Both the position numbers and the translations under genes were made by a program. A DNA stretch of 64,000 nt, from positions 2,724,457 through 2,788,456 of the forward strand of contig CM062292.1 in assembly GCA_031216915.1 (NCBI GenBank), in the 5' to 3' direction. The notes beneath the pieces were generated by a model, which worked only from the letters and a program-made list of their open reading frames with translations, made no database searches and had not been told where the DNA came from. Of the stretch, positions 13,301-26,486 are shown one piece after another (the first letter of the stretch is position 1; each line of letters opens with the position of its first letter). This DNA is from Pictodentalium vernedei. Lineage: Eukaryota; Mollusca; Scaphopoda; Dentaliida; Dentaliidae.

Positions 13301-16300
13301 GCTTGGCCCACCCACTATCATGTTAGAGTATGGTAGTATGGTCACTATGTAATGTGTATTTCCTTGAGTAAGATGCTTGGCCCACCCACTATCATGTTAG
13401 AGTATGGTAGTATGGTCACTATGTAATGTGTATTTCCTTGAGTAGGATGCCTGATCCTCATGTTAGAGTATGGTAGTACGGTCACTGTGTAATGTGTATT
13501 TCCTTGAGTAAGATGCTGGATCCCCACATTCTCATGTTAGAGTACTGTAGTACGGTCACTAAGTAATGTGCATTTCCTTGAGTAAGATGCTTGGCCCACC
13601 CACTATCATGTTAGAGTATGGTAGTATGGTCACTATGTAATGTGTATTTCCTTGAGTAGGATGCCTGATCCTCATGTTAGAGTATGGTAGTACGGTCACT
13701 GTGTAATGTGTATTTCCTTGAGTAAGATGCTTGGCCCACCCACTATCATGTTAGAGTATGGTAGTATGGTCACTATGTAATGTGTTTTTCCTTGAGTAGG
13801 ATGCCTGATCCTCATGTTAGAGTATGGTAGTACGGTCACTGTGTAATGTGTATTTCCTTGAGTAAGATGCTTGATCCCCACACTGTCACGTTAGAATACT
13901 GTAGTATGGTCACAAAGTAATGTGTATTTCCTTGAGTAAGATGCTGGATCCCCACATTCTCATGTTAGAGTACTGTAGTATGGTCACTAAGTAATGTGTA
14001 TTTCCTTGAGTAAGATGCTTGATCCCCACATTCTCATGTTAGAGTACTGTAGTATGGTCACTATGTAATATGCGTTTCCTTGAGTAAGATGCTTGGCCCA
14101 CCCACTATCATGTTAGAGTATGATAGTATGGTCACTATGTAATGTGTATTTCCTTGAGTAGGATGCCTGATCCTCATGTTAGAGTATGGTAGTACGGTCA
14201 CTGTGTAATGTGTATTTCCTTGAGTAAGATGCTTGGCCCACCCACTATCATGTTAGAGTATGGTAGTATGGTCACTATTTAATGTGTTTTTCCTTGAGTA
14301 GGATGCCTGATCCTCATGTTAGAGTATGGTAGTACGGTCACTGTGTAATGTGTATTTCCTTGAGTAAGATGCTTGGCCCACCCACTATCATGTTAGAGTA
14401 TGGTAGTATGGTCACTATGTAATGTGTTTTTCCTTGAGTAGGATGCCTGATCCTCATGTTAGAGTATGGTAGTACGGTCACTGTGTAATGTGTATTTCCT
14501 TGAGTAAGATGCTTGATCCCCACACTGTCACGTTAGAATTCTGTAGTATGGTCACTAAGTAATGTGTATTTTCTTGAGTAAGATGCTTGGCCCACCCACT
14601 ATCATGTTAGAGTATGGTAGTATGGTCACTATGTAATGTGTATTTCCTTGAGTAAGATGCTTGATCCCCACATTCTCATGTTAGAGTACTGTAGTATGGT
14701 CACTAAGTAATGTGTATTTCCTTGAGTAAGATGCTTGATCCCCACATTCTCATGTTAGAGTACTGTAGTATGGTCACTATGTAATATGCGTTTCCTTGAG
14801 TAAGATGCTTGATCCTCATGTTAGAGTATGGTAGTACGGTCACTATGTAATGTGTATTTCCTTGAGTAAGATGCTGGATCCCCACATTCTCATGTTAGAG
14901 TACTGTAGTACGGTCACTAAGTAATGTGCATTTCCTTGAGTAAGATGCTTGGCCCACCCACTATCATGTTAGAGTATGGTAGTATGGTCACTATGTAATG
15001 TGTATTTCCTTGAGTAGGATGCCTGATCCTCATGTTAGAGTATGGTAGTACGGTCACTGTGTAATGTGTATTTCCTTGAGTAAGATGCTTGGCCCACCCA
15101 CTATCATGTTAGAGTATGGTAGTATGGTCACTATGTAATGTGTATTTCCTTGAGTAGGATGCCTGATCCTCATGTTAGAGTATGGTAGTACGGTCACTGT
15201 GTAATGTGTATTTCCTTGAGTAAGATGCTTGGCCCACCCACTATCATGTTAGAGTATGGTAGTATGGTCACTATGTAATGTGTTTTTCCTTGAGTAGGAT
15301 GCCTGATCCTCATGTTAGAGTATGGTAGTACGGTCACTGTGTAATGTGTATTTCCTTGAGTAAGATGCTTGGCCCACCCACTATCATGTTAGAGTATGGT
15401 AGTATGGTCACTATGTAATGTGTATTTCCTTGAGTAGGATGCCTGATCCTCATGTTAGAGTATGGTAGTACGGTCACTGTGTAATGTGTATTTCCTTGAG
15501 TAAGATGCTTGGCCCACCCACTATCATGTTAGAGTATGGTAGTATGGTCACTAAGTAATGTGTATTTCCTTGAGTAAAATGCTTGATCCTCATGTTAGAG
15601 AATGGTAGTACGGTCACTGTGTAATGTGTATTTCCTTGAGTAAGATGCTTGATCCCCATGTTAGAGTATGGTAGTATGGTCACTGTGTAATGTGTATTTC
15701 CTTGAGTAGGATGCTTGATCCTCATGTTAGAGTATGGTAGTACGGTCACTATGTAATGTGTATTTCCTTGAGTAAGATGCTTGATCCTCATGTTAGAGTA
15801 TGGTAGTACGGTCACTATGTAATGTGTATTTCCTTGAGTAAGATGCTGGATTCTCATGTTAGAGTATGGTAGTACGGTCACTAAGTAATGTGCATTTCCT
15901 TGAGTAAGATGCTTGGCCCACCCACTATCATGTTAGAGTATGGTAGTATGGTCACTATGTAATGTGTATTTCCTTGAGTAAGATGCTGGATCCCCACATT
16001 CTCATGTTAGAATACTGTAGTACGGTCACTAAGTAATGTGTATTTCCTTGAGTAGGATGCTTGATCCTCATGTTAGAGTATGGTAGTACGGTCACTATGT
16101 AATGTGTATTTCCTTGAGTAAGATGCTGGATCCCCACATTCTCATGTTAGAGTACTGTAGTATGGTCACTAAGTAATGTGTATTTCCTTGAGTAAGATGC
16201 TGTATCCCCACATTCTCATGTTAGAGTACTGTAGTATGGTCACTATGTAATGTGCATTTCCTTGAGTAGGATGCTTGATCCTCATGTTAGAGTATGGTAG

Positions 16301-16745
16301 TACGGTCACTGTGTAATGTGTATTTCCTTGAGTAAGATGCTGGATCCCCACATTCTCATGTTAGAGTACTGTAGTACGGTCACTAAGTAATGTGCATTTC
16401 CTTGAGTAAGATGCTTGGCCCACCCACTATCATGTTAGAGTATGGTAGTATGGTCACTATGTAATGTGTATTTCCTTGAGTAGGATGCCTGATCCTCATG
16501 TTAGAGTATGGTAGTACGGTCACTAAGTAATGTGTATTTCCTTGAGTGGGATGCTTGGCCCACCCACTATCATGTTAGAGTATGGTAGTATGGTCGCTAT
16601 GTAATGTGTATTTCCTTGAGTAAGATGCTTGATCCCCACACATTCTTAGAGTATGGTAAAATGGTCACTAAGTAATGTGTATGTCCTTGAGTAAGATGAA
16701 TGATCCCCACACCCTCATGTTAGAGTACTGTAGTATGGTCACTAA
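7365..16745. repeat. Minisatellite array B (66- and 74-bp units, 140-bp dimer)
   Basis: More than 130 units containing TAATGTGTATTTCCTTGAGT and TGTTAGAGTATGGTAGTA. Two main unit lengths occur: a 66-bp form with ATGCCTGATCCTCATG and a 74-bp form with GCTTGGCCCACCCACTATCA. Around 11000-11760 they alternate to give a 140-bp dimer. Other forms carry GGATCCCCACATTCTCATG. Minus-strand frames of 60-135 codons are by-products of the repeat. Confidence 0.95.
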
Positions 16746-19700
16746 ATAAGGTGTATTTCCTTGAGTGAGACGCTTGATCCACAAACGGTCATATTAGAGT
16801 ACGGTAGTATAGTCACTAAGTAATGTGCATTTCCTTGAGTAAGACGCTTGACCCCCACACTCTCATGTTGGAGTATAGTAGTATGGGTCACTATGTAATA
16901 TGTATTTCCTTGAGTAACATTCTTGACCCCCACACTCTCATGTTGGAGTATGGTAGTACGGATGACTATGTAGTATGTATTTCCTTGAGTAACATGCTCG
17001 ACCCATACACTCTCATGTTGGAGTATGGTAGTACGGATCACTATGCAATGTGTATTTCCTTGAGTAACATACTCGACCCATACACTCTCATGTTAGAGTA
17101 TGGTAGTACGGATGACTATGTAGTATGTATTTCCTTGAGTAACATGCTCGACCCATACACTCTCATGTTAGAGTATGGTAGTACGGATGACTATGTAGTA
17201 TGTATTTCCTTGAGTAACATGCTCGACCCATACACTCTCATGTTAGAGTATGGTAGTACGGATGACTATGTAGTATGTATTTCCTTGAGTAACATGCTCG
17301 ACCCATACACTCTCATGTTAGAGTATGGTAGTACGGATGACTATGTAGTATGTATTTACTTGAGTAACATGCTCGACCCATACACTCTCATGTTGGAGTA
17401 TGGTAGTACGAATCACTATGCAATGTGTATTTCCTTGAGTAACATACTCGACCCATACACTCTCATGTTAGAGTATGGTAGTACGGATGACTATGTAGTA
17501 TGTATTTACTTGAGTAACATGCTCGACCCATACACTCTCATGTTGGAGTATGGTAGTACGGATCACTATGCAATGTGTATTTCCTTGAGTAACATACTCG
17601 ACCCATACACTCTCATGTTAGAGTATGGTAGTACGGATGACTATGTAGTATGTATTTCCTTGAGTAACATGCTCGACCCATACACTCTCATGTTAGAGTA
17701 TGGTAGTACGGATGACTATGTAGTATGTATTTCCTTGAGTAACATGCTCGACCCATACACTCTCATGTTAGAGTATGGTAGTACGGATGACTATGTAGTA
17801 TGTATTTCCTTGAGTAACATGCTCGACCCATACACTCTCATGTTAGAGTATGGTAGTACGGATGACTATGTAGTATGTATTTCCTTGAGTAACATACTCG
17901 ACCCATACACTCTCATGTTAGAGTATGGTAGTACGGATGACTATGTAGTATGTATTTCCTTCAGTAACATGCTCGACCCATACACTCTCATGTTAGAGTA
18001 TGGTAGTACGGATGACTATGTAGTATGTATTTCCTTCAGTAACATGCTCGACCCATACACTCTCATGTTAGAGTATGGTAGTACGGATCACCATGTAGTA
18101 TGTATTTACTAGAGTGAGACGCCTGATCCCCACACTCTCATGTTGGAGTATGGTAGTTCGGGTCACTATGTAATATGTATTTACTTGAGTGAGATCCTTG
18201 ACCCCCAAACTCTCATGTTAGAGTATGGTAGTATGGTCAGTAAGTAATACCTATGACATTGAGTAAGACGCTTGACCCCCACACTATCATATTAGAATAC
18301 GGTAGTATGGTTCGCTATGTAATATGCATTTCCTTGAGTAAGACGCTTGACCCCCACACTCTCATGTTGGAGTATGGTAGTACGGATCACTATGCAATGT
18401 GTATTTCCTTGAGTAACATACTCGACCCATACACTCTCATGTTAGAGTATGGTAGTACGGATGACTATGAAGTATGTATTTCCTTGAGTAACATACTCGA
18501 CCCATACACTCTCATGTTAGAGTATGGTAGTACGGATCACTATGCAATGTGTATTTCCTTGAGTAACATGCTCGACCCATACACTCTCATGTTAGAGTAT
18601 GGTAGTACGGATCACTATGCAATGTGTATTTCCTTGAGTAACATGCTCGACCCATACACTCTCATGTTAGAGTATGGTAGTACGGATCACTATGCAATGT
18701 GTATTTCCTTGAGTAACATGCTCGACCCATACACTCTCATGTTAGAGTATGGTAGTACGGATCACTATGCAATGTGTATTTCCTTGAGTAACATGCTCGA
18801 CCCATACACTCTCATGTTAGAGTATGGTAGTACCGATCACTATGCAATGTGTATTTCCTTGAGTAACATGCTCGACCCATACACTCTCATGTTAGAGTAT
18901 GGTAGTACGGATCACTATGCAATGTGTATTTCCTTGAGTAACATGCTCGACCCATACACTCTCATCTTAGAGTATGGTAGTACGGATCACCATGTAGTAT
19001 GTATTTACTTGAGTAACATGCTCGACCCATACACTCTCATGTTAGAGTATGGTAGTACGGATCACTATGCAATGTGTATTTCCTTGAGTAACATGCTCGA
19101 CCCATACACTCTCATCTTAGAGTATGGTAGTACGGATGACTATGTAGTATGTATTTACTTGAGTAACATGCTCGACCCATACACTCTCATGTTGGAGTAT
19201 GGTAGTACGGATGACTATGTAGTATGTATTTACTTGAGTAACATGCTCGACCCATACACTCTCATATTAGAGTATGGTAGTACGGATGACTATGTAGTAT
19301 GTATTTACTTGAGTAACATGCTCGACCCATACACTCTCATGTTAGAGTATGGTAGTACGGATGACTATGTAGTATGTATTTCCTTGAGTAACATGCTCGA
19401 CCCATACACTCTCATGTTGGAGTATGGTAGTACGAATCACTATGCAATGTGTATTTCCTTGAGTAACATACTCGACCCATACACTCTCATGTTAGAGTAT
19501 GGTAGTACGGATGACTATGTAGTATGTATTTCCTTGAGTAACATGCTCGACCCATACACTCTCATGTTAGAGTATGGTAGTACGGATGACTATGTAGTAT
19601 GTATTTACTTGAGTGAGACGCCTGATCCCCACACTCTCATGTTGGAGTATGGTAGTTCGGGTCACTATGTAGTATGTATTTCCTTCAGTAACATGCTCGA

Positions 19701-21170
19701 CCCATACACTCTCATGTTAGAGTATGGTAGTACGGATCACCATGTAGTATGTATTTACTTGAGTGAGACGCCTGATCCCCACACTCTCATGTTGGAGTAT
19801 GGTAGTTCGGGTCACTATGTAATATGTATTTACTTGAGTGAGATCCTTGACCCCCAAACTCTCATGTTAGAGTATGGTAGTATGGTCAGTAAGTAATACC
19901 TATGACATTGAGTAAGACGCTTGACCCCCACACTATCATATTAGAATACGGTAGTATGGTTCGCTATGTAATATGCATTTCCTTGAGTAAGACGCTTGAC
20001 CCCAACACTCTCATGTTGGAGTATGGTAGTACGGATCACTATGCAATGTGTATTTCCTTGAGTAACATACTCGACCCATACACTCTCATGTTAGAGTATG
20101 GTAGTACGGATCACTATGTAGTATGTATTTCCTTGAGTAACATGCTCGACCCATACACTCTCATGTTAGAGTATGGTAGTACGGATGACTATGTAGTATG
20201 TATTTCCTTGAGTAACATACTCGACCCATACACTCTCATGTTAGAGTATGGTAGTACGGATCACTATGCAATGTGTATTTCCTTGAGTAACATGCTCGAC
20301 CCATACACTCTCATGTTAGAGTATGGTAGTACGGATCACTATGCAATGTGTATTTCCTTGAGTAACATGCTCGACCCATACACTCTCATGTTAGAGTATG
20401 GTAGTACGGATCACTATGCAATGTGTATTTCCTTGAGTAACATGCTCGACCCATACACTCTCATGTTGGAGTATGGTAGTACGGATGACTATGTAGTATG
20501 TATTTCCTTGAGTAACATGCTCGACCCATACACTCTCATGTTAGAGTATGGTAGTACGGATGACTATGTAGTATGTATTTCCTTGAGTAACATACTCGAC
20601 CCATACACTCTCATCTTAGAGTATGGTAGTACGGATCACCATGTAGTATGTATTTACTTGAGTAACATGCTCGACCTATACACTCTCATGTTAGAGTATG
20701 GTAGTACGGATCACCATGTAGTATGTATTTCCTTGAGTAACATGCTCGACCCATACACTCTCATGTTAGAGTATGGTAGTACGGATGACTATGTAGTATG
20801 TATTTACTTGAGTAACATGCTCGACCCATACACTCTCATGTTAGAGTATGGTAGTACGGATGACTATGTAGTATGTATTTACTTGAGTGAGACGCCTGAT
20901 CACCACACTCTCAAGTTAGAGCATGTTAGTATGGTCAGTAAGTAATGCGTATGACCTTGAGCAAGACGCTTGACCTCCACACTCTCATGTTGTGGTATAG
21001 TAGTACGGGTCACTATGTAATATGTATTTCCTTGAGTAACATGCTTGACCCCCACACTCTCATGTTAGAGTATGGTAGTACGACTCACTAAGTAACGTGT
21101 ATTTCCTCACATGTGGAAGTAAGGTGAGTGCACTAAGTAACGTGTAATTCCTTGAGTGAAACGTTTAATC
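16746..21170. repeat. Minisatellite array C (75-bp unit; 25-residue open frame)
   Basis: About 58 units clearly related to array B by TTCCTTGAGTAACATGC and CATGTTAGAGTATGGTAGTA, but with a regular 75-bp spacing. Because 75 is divisible by three, the plus strand holds open frames at 16823-18112, 18253-19896 and 19902-20945. Their theoretical product repeats a 25-residue unit with core LDPYTLMLEYGST. No signal peptide, domain or splice structure supports translation. Units at both edges are degenerate. A block of about 1.65 kb is duplicated. Confidence 0.95.
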
Positions 21171-21427
21171 CCATACATACCCTCGAATTGGAACAGGGTA
21201 GCTCAATGAACTATTGCGTATGTTCGTTCGTTTGGTAGTACAATAGCGGAGTGTGATTAGTTTTTTGAGACATGCACGGCTATTATGTTTTCGCTTTTAG
21301 ACAGAGTAGATTATTCGGTTAACCGGACAGCTCAAGTCTGCAGAGTACCGCATAAATTTACTACATTTACATGCAGCATTGTGGTGGCTCATCGGTTCCA
21401 AGTAGCTCATTCCCATTATAATAGAAG
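21171..21427. other. Spacer between arrays C and D
   Basis: Single-copy-looking sequence with no gene, RNA or mobile-element signal that I can identify. Confidence 0.5.
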
Positions 21428-22635
21428 ATTGTTTAATAATAAGAATCAGATTGTGTTCGGTTATTATCTCCGGATAGCTCGACCCCCACCGCGGTGTGGC
21501 ATGATAAGAATCAGGTTGTGCCCTTTTGTCATGTTCGGATACTCAGGTTCCCGCTGCGCATGTGGCATGATAAGAATCAGGCTGTGCCCTATTGTCATGT
21601 CCGAATACTCCGGTTCCCGCTGCGCATGTGACATGATAAGAATCAGGCTGTGCCCTGTTATCATGTCCGAATACTCCGGTTCCCGCTGCGCATGTGGCAT
21701 GATAAGAATCAGGCTGTGCCCTGTTGTCATGTCCGAATACTCCGGTTCCCGCTGCGCATGTGGCATGATAAGAATCAGGTTACGCCCTTTTGTCATGTCC
21801 GAATACTCCGGTTCCCGCTGCGCATGTGACATGATAAGAATCAGGCTGTGCCCTGTTATCATGTCCGAATACTCCGGTTCCCGCTGCGCATGTGGCATGA
21901 TAAGAATCAGGTTACGCCCTTTTGTCATGTCCGAATACTCCGGTTCCCGCTGCGCATGTGACATGATAAGAATCAGGTTATGCCCTTTTGTCATGTCCGA
22001 ATACTCCGGTTCCCGCTGCGCATGTGACATGATAAGAATCAGGCTGTGCCTTGTTATCATGTCCGAATACTCCGGTTCCCGCTGCGCATGTGGCATGATA
22101 AGAATCAGGCTGTGCCCTGTTATCATGTCCGAATACTCCGGTTCCCGCTGCGCATGTGAGATGATAAGAATCAGGCTGTGCCCTGTTATCATGTCCGAAT
22201 ACTCCGGTTCCCGCTGCGCATGTGAGATGATAAGAATCAGGCTGTGCCCTGTTGTCATGTCCGAATACTCCGGTTCCCGCTGCGCATGTGGCATGATAAG
22301 AATCAGGTTACGCCCTTTTGTCATGTCCGAATACTCCGGTTCCCGCTGCGCATGTGACATGATAAGAATCAGGTTATGCCCTTTTGTCATGTCCGAATAC
22401 TCCGGTTCCCGCTGCGCATGTTGCATGATAAGAATCAAGTTATGCTCGGCTATTATCTCCTGATACTTCGATTTTCATTGCGAATGTGACATAATAAAAA
22501 TCAGGCTGCGCTTTGTGGTTATCTCCGAACACTCTGACTTCCCAATGCATGTGTGACATAATACGAATTAGGCTGTGCTCGTTTATTATGATACTCCAAT
22601 TTCCGCTGCGGGTGTGGCATGATCGGTATCACTGC
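21428..22635. repeat. Minisatellite array D (66-bp unit)
   Basis: About 15 near-identical 66-bp units with AAGAATCAGGCTGTGCC and TACTCCGGTTCCCGCTGCGC. The central part is open on both strands: plus frame with core SEYSGSRCAC (21285-22463) and minus frame with HAQREPEYSDM (21464-22438). Edge units at 21428-21520 and 22430-22635 are diverged and read CTCGGTTATTATCTCC-like, which links this array to arrays H and I. Confidence 0.93.
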
Positions 22636-23350
22636 ACTAACTATTTCATTGAGAGTTATCTGCCTTGTTTTACTCGGCTATGATACAATATTCGAAAATA
22701 AGGCACCTAGAAAAAAATGTATTGCTTAGAAAACTGTTAAAGCATTTTCTTAGGTTTTACATTAATGGGGAATACTTCACAACAAACACTAGATGATCTG
22801 AGTATTTTCTGTACCCGAGAAATGCAGTTAAGTATTTCTGTATGTTTGCTAGAAAATAGTGAGTTCAAGGATGGTACTTCACTTCCTGTTGAAACGTTTC
22901 TGTTATTTGTTACATGGACCATGGACCTCCATTTTCTGGCAGAGAAAGTTGTGTGAAGGTCTGTACCTGTACTTTATGTAAGCATTTAATCCATTGAACA
23001 CTGGTGGTATCTTCCATGCCAGTTAAATGGCAGAAATTGGAAGAGTCCATGTCCATTATGTGGGGGTAGAGCAATTAATATTTTCAACGTGCAGCCTTCC
23101 GGTTGCACGTTGGAAATATGAATTATTCCTCCCTCCTCACACGTTCACTTAGTAGCCATCCTACTTAATGAAATTGTGGCGTGTCGTGTTCCTGGACCGG
23201 TAAAGCGGCCTCTCGTGTTGAAAGAGTTAAATATTTAATTTTAAGTGATGCGATCATATATGTTTTTCACATAAATATTATAATGGTCACCCATGGGAAA
23301 ATATTGAGTACTGCGATATCTTTAAAAAACAATTTTTGGCTTTCATATCT
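22636..23350. other. Spacer with one hairpin
   Basis: AT-rich sequence without a recognisable gene. Short overlapping frames on both strands (22737-22956) have no family resemblance that I can see. A hairpin lies at 23074-23124. Confidence 0.5.
23074..23124. repeat. Hairpin with 4-nt loop
   Basis: Arms ATTAATATTTTCAACGTGCA.. and ..TGCACGTTGGAAATATGAAT around a TTCC loop, with about three mismatches. Confidence 0.85.
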
Positions 23351-23562
23351 AATGTTCCATCATTACTGGAGATTGTTTGATATTTAAATAATCTTTGGGA
23401 TGCTATACACCAGGCAATATCCAATGTTCCATCATTACTGGAGATTGTTTGATATTTAAATAATCTTTGGGATGCTATACACCAGGCAATATCTAATGTT
23501 CCATCATTACTGGAGATTGTTTGATATTTAAATAATCTTTGGGATGCTATACACCAGGCAAA
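23351..23562. repeat. Three tandem copies of a 72-bp unit
   Basis: Copies start at 23351, 23423 and 23495 with AATGTTCCATCATTACTG and contain GGAGATTGTTTGATATTTAA. The copies are almost identical, so the expansion is recent. The minus frame across them stays open because 72 is divisible by three. Confidence 0.95.
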
Positions 23563-24250
23563 ACTGTTTTGAAAATTTATACTTTTTGTCACAGAGAGCA
23601 ATAAAAGCCATATATTGTCAAAATAAAGCTTTTGTTGCAAGTAAATTCTTATCTTGGCCAAATTTAGCTTCCATGAAAACACAATAATATCAGCGAATTT
23701 CCAGTAATAGCGCAGTCTACCCTGTTAACTGACAGATAATTGTGAGCTATGGTTTCCTTCAAATTCTTTGAATCCAAACTGTCAAGCCCCCCCCCCCCCT
23801 ACCCCCCCCCCCAAAAAAAAAAATCGTCACACAAGCACACCGTCCGAAAACCTATTTTATACTCCCATTCACTGATATTTCGAGGTTTTGACCAAATTAT
23901 GCTGTTAAAAACTGTTAGAAAACAATTTCTTCAAACAAAGAGCAGTTTTAGAACAAGATGGGGTGGAAAATTGCAACTAAATAACATAATGAAATGTGAA
24001 TTTGTGCGTAGCTATCAAAATAGGTATACATTACTAATACTGACAAGTTTGTCATGCTACAACATTAAATTGGAGTAACAGCTGTGAAATATTTCATCAT
24101 CTTTGATCCCAGCAACTTCCACACCCCAAACTGTGCCACTAGCTCATGAAAACCCATAGTAACGGATGCACATTATGTTTTCTGAAACCGATGTTAATAG
24201 CTTAAAGTTTCTGTTTCATATGAATTGCTTTGGGATGCAACACTCATGAG
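23563..24250. other. Spacer with a C-rich run
   Basis: No supported gene. A long interrupted C run followed by A's sits at about 23787-23822. Confidence 0.5.
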
Positions 24251-24450
24251 CCATACTGACTCTCAGTTACATCCCCCACCATCGACGTGCAGTATGCGTT
24301 AGTAAACAACGTCACCGTGCCCCGACGTGGGCAATGGGGGTGAAGTGTCTTGCCCAAGGACACAACGCGGTTACCGCAGGTGGGATTCGAACCGAGGACC
24401 TCTCGACTTGCAGTCTTCACCTCTGCCAACTGAGCCACCGCCCCCCCCCC
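24251..24450 (-). mobile_element. tRNA-derived SINE, copy 1 (3' tail missing)
   Basis: On the minus strand the head reads as a tRNA-like pol III promoter: A box TGGCTCAGTTGG, B box GGTTCGAATCC. It is followed by the body motif CTTGGGCAAGACACTTCACC. That body motif resembles what I remember of the conserved centre of V-type SINEs; this assignment is from memory and not checked. The tail seen in the copies at 40053 and 59801 is absent. The tRNA-like part is not a functional tRNA gene. The 5' end runs into a C run that touches a MITE. Confidence 0.8.
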
Positions 24451-24700
24451 CCCTTTACCTAACGTAACGACCAAAACCGACCAGCGCTATTCTCAAAAAT
24501 CGCCAATTAATTTTCATTATTTTTTTTCATTTTTTGTCTCAAAAACATAGGTTAAGTCTCCCCCTCCCCCGTTGGAACGAGCTCGTCGAGCTCGTTCCAA
24601 CGAGGGGTCATAACCTATGTTTTTGAGAAAAAATGAAAAAAATTAGTTATTCAAGAATTATTTTTGCAAGTGTCGTCTGCTTTTCAGGTTAGGTAAAGGG
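24451..24700. mobile_element. piggyBac-like palindromic MITE, copy 1
   Basis: Ends CCCTTTACCTAAC and GTTAGGTAAAGGG are inverted repeats. The centre is a long palindrome around GGAACGAGCTCG-T-CGAGCTCGTTCC (centre 24586). It is homologous to the copies at 59301 and 60136, which are flanked by TTAA. Here TTAA is missing on both sides: the left neighbour is the C run of a SINE and the right neighbour is the first unit of array E. Confidence 0.85.
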
Positions 24701-26486
24701 TACAATAGGAATAACTCTACAGAAACCTTCTATACAATCACCCAACTCCCGAAGACCCGATACACGGGTACAATAGGAATAACTCTACCGATACCAGAAA
24801 CCTTCTATACAATCACCCAACTCCCGAAGACCCGATACACGGGTACAATAGGAATAACTCTACCGATACCAGAAACCTTCTATACAATCACTCAACTCCC
24901 GAAGACTCGATACACGGGTACAATAGGAATAACTCTACCGATACCAGAAACCTTCTATACAATCACTCAACTCCCGAAGACCCAATACACGGGTACAATA
25001 GGAATAACTCTACCGATACAAGAAACCTTCTATACAATCACGCGACTCCCGAAGACTCGATACACGGGTACAATAGGAATAACTCTACCGATACCAGAAA
25101 CCTTCTATACAATCACTCAACTCCCGAAGACTCGATACACGGGTACAATAGGAATAACTCTACCGATACAAGAAACCTTCTATACAATCACTCGACTCCC
25201 GAAGACCCGATACACGGGTACAATAGGAATAACTCTACCGATACAAGAAACCTTCTATACAATCACTCGACTCCCGAAGACCCGATACACGGGTACAATA
25301 GGAATAACTCTACCGATACCAGAAACCTTCTATACAATCACTCAACTCCCGAAGACTCGATACACGGGTACAATAGGAATAACTCTACCGATACCAGAAA
25401 CCTTCTATACAATCACTCGACTCCCGAAGACTCGATACACGGGTACAATAGGAATAACTCTACCGATACAAGAAACCTTCTATACAATCACTCGACTCCC
25501 GAAGACTCGATACACGGGTACAATAGGAATAACTCTACCGATACAAGAAACCTTCTATACAATCACTCAACTCCCGAAGACTCGATACACGGGTACAATA
25601 GGAATAACTCTACCGATACAAGAAACCTTCTATACAATCACTCGACTCCCGAAGACTCGATACACGGGTACAATAGGAATAACTCTACCGATACAAGAAT
25701 ACTTCTATACAATCACTCAACACCCGAAGACCCGATACACGGGTACAATAGAATATCTCTACCGATACCAGAAACCTTCTATACAATCACTCGACTCCCG
25801 AAGACCCGATACACGGGTACAATAGGAATAACTCTACCGATACAAGAAACCTTCTATACAATCACTCGACTCCCGAAGACCCGATACACGGGTACAATAG
25901 GAATAACTCTACCGATACCAGAAACCTTCTATACAATCACTCAACTCCCGAAGACTCGATACACGGATACAATAGGAATAACTCTATCGATACCAGAAAC
26001 CTTCTATACAATCACTCGACTCCCGAAGACTCGATACACGGGTACAATAGAATAACTCTACCGATACCAGAAACCTTCTATACAATCACTCGACTCCCGA
26101 AGACCCGATACACGGGTACAATAGGAATAACTCTACCGATACCAGAAACCTTCTATACAATCACTTAACACCCGAAGACCCGATACACGGGTACAATAGA
26201 ATAACTCTACCGATACCAGAAACCTTCTATACAATCACTCGACTCCCGAAGACCGGATACACGGGTACAATAGGAATAACTCTACCGATCCCAGAAACCT
26301 TCTATACAATCACTCGACTCCCGAAGACCCGATACACGGGTACAATAGGAATAACTCTACCGATACCAGAAACCTTCTGTACAATCACTCGACTCCCGAA
26401 GACTCGATACACGGGCACAATTGGAATAACTCTACCGATACCAGAAACCTTCTATACAATCACTCGACTTCCGAAGACCCGACAGA
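24698..26486. repeat. Minisatellite array E (75-bp unit)
   Basis: About 24 units containing TACACGGGTACAATAGGAAT and CCTTCTATACAATCAC. The first unit is 7 bp short and starts with the GGG that also ends the neighbouring MITE. Variable sites are mainly CTCGACTC/CTCAACTC and GACCCGAT/GACTCGAT. No frame stays open, despite the period being divisible by three. Confidence 0.95.

Noticed and set aside
16823-20945. Three long plus-strand frames as repeat-protein genes
   Set aside because: They coincide exactly with the 75-bp array, begin and end at degenerate units, and have no promoter or domain evidence.
22737-22956. Two overlapping 61-63-codon frames on opposite strands
   Set aside because: Mutually overlapping, short, with no recognisable product.
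23287-23682. 131-codon minus frame with internal repeats as a gene
   Set aside because: The repeated residues come from the 72-bp triplication; no family resemblance outside it.
24370-24440. tRNA gene on the minus strand
   Set aside because: A- and B-box-like sequences are present, but they belong to a SINE with a shared body; the cloverleaf arms do not pair convincingly.
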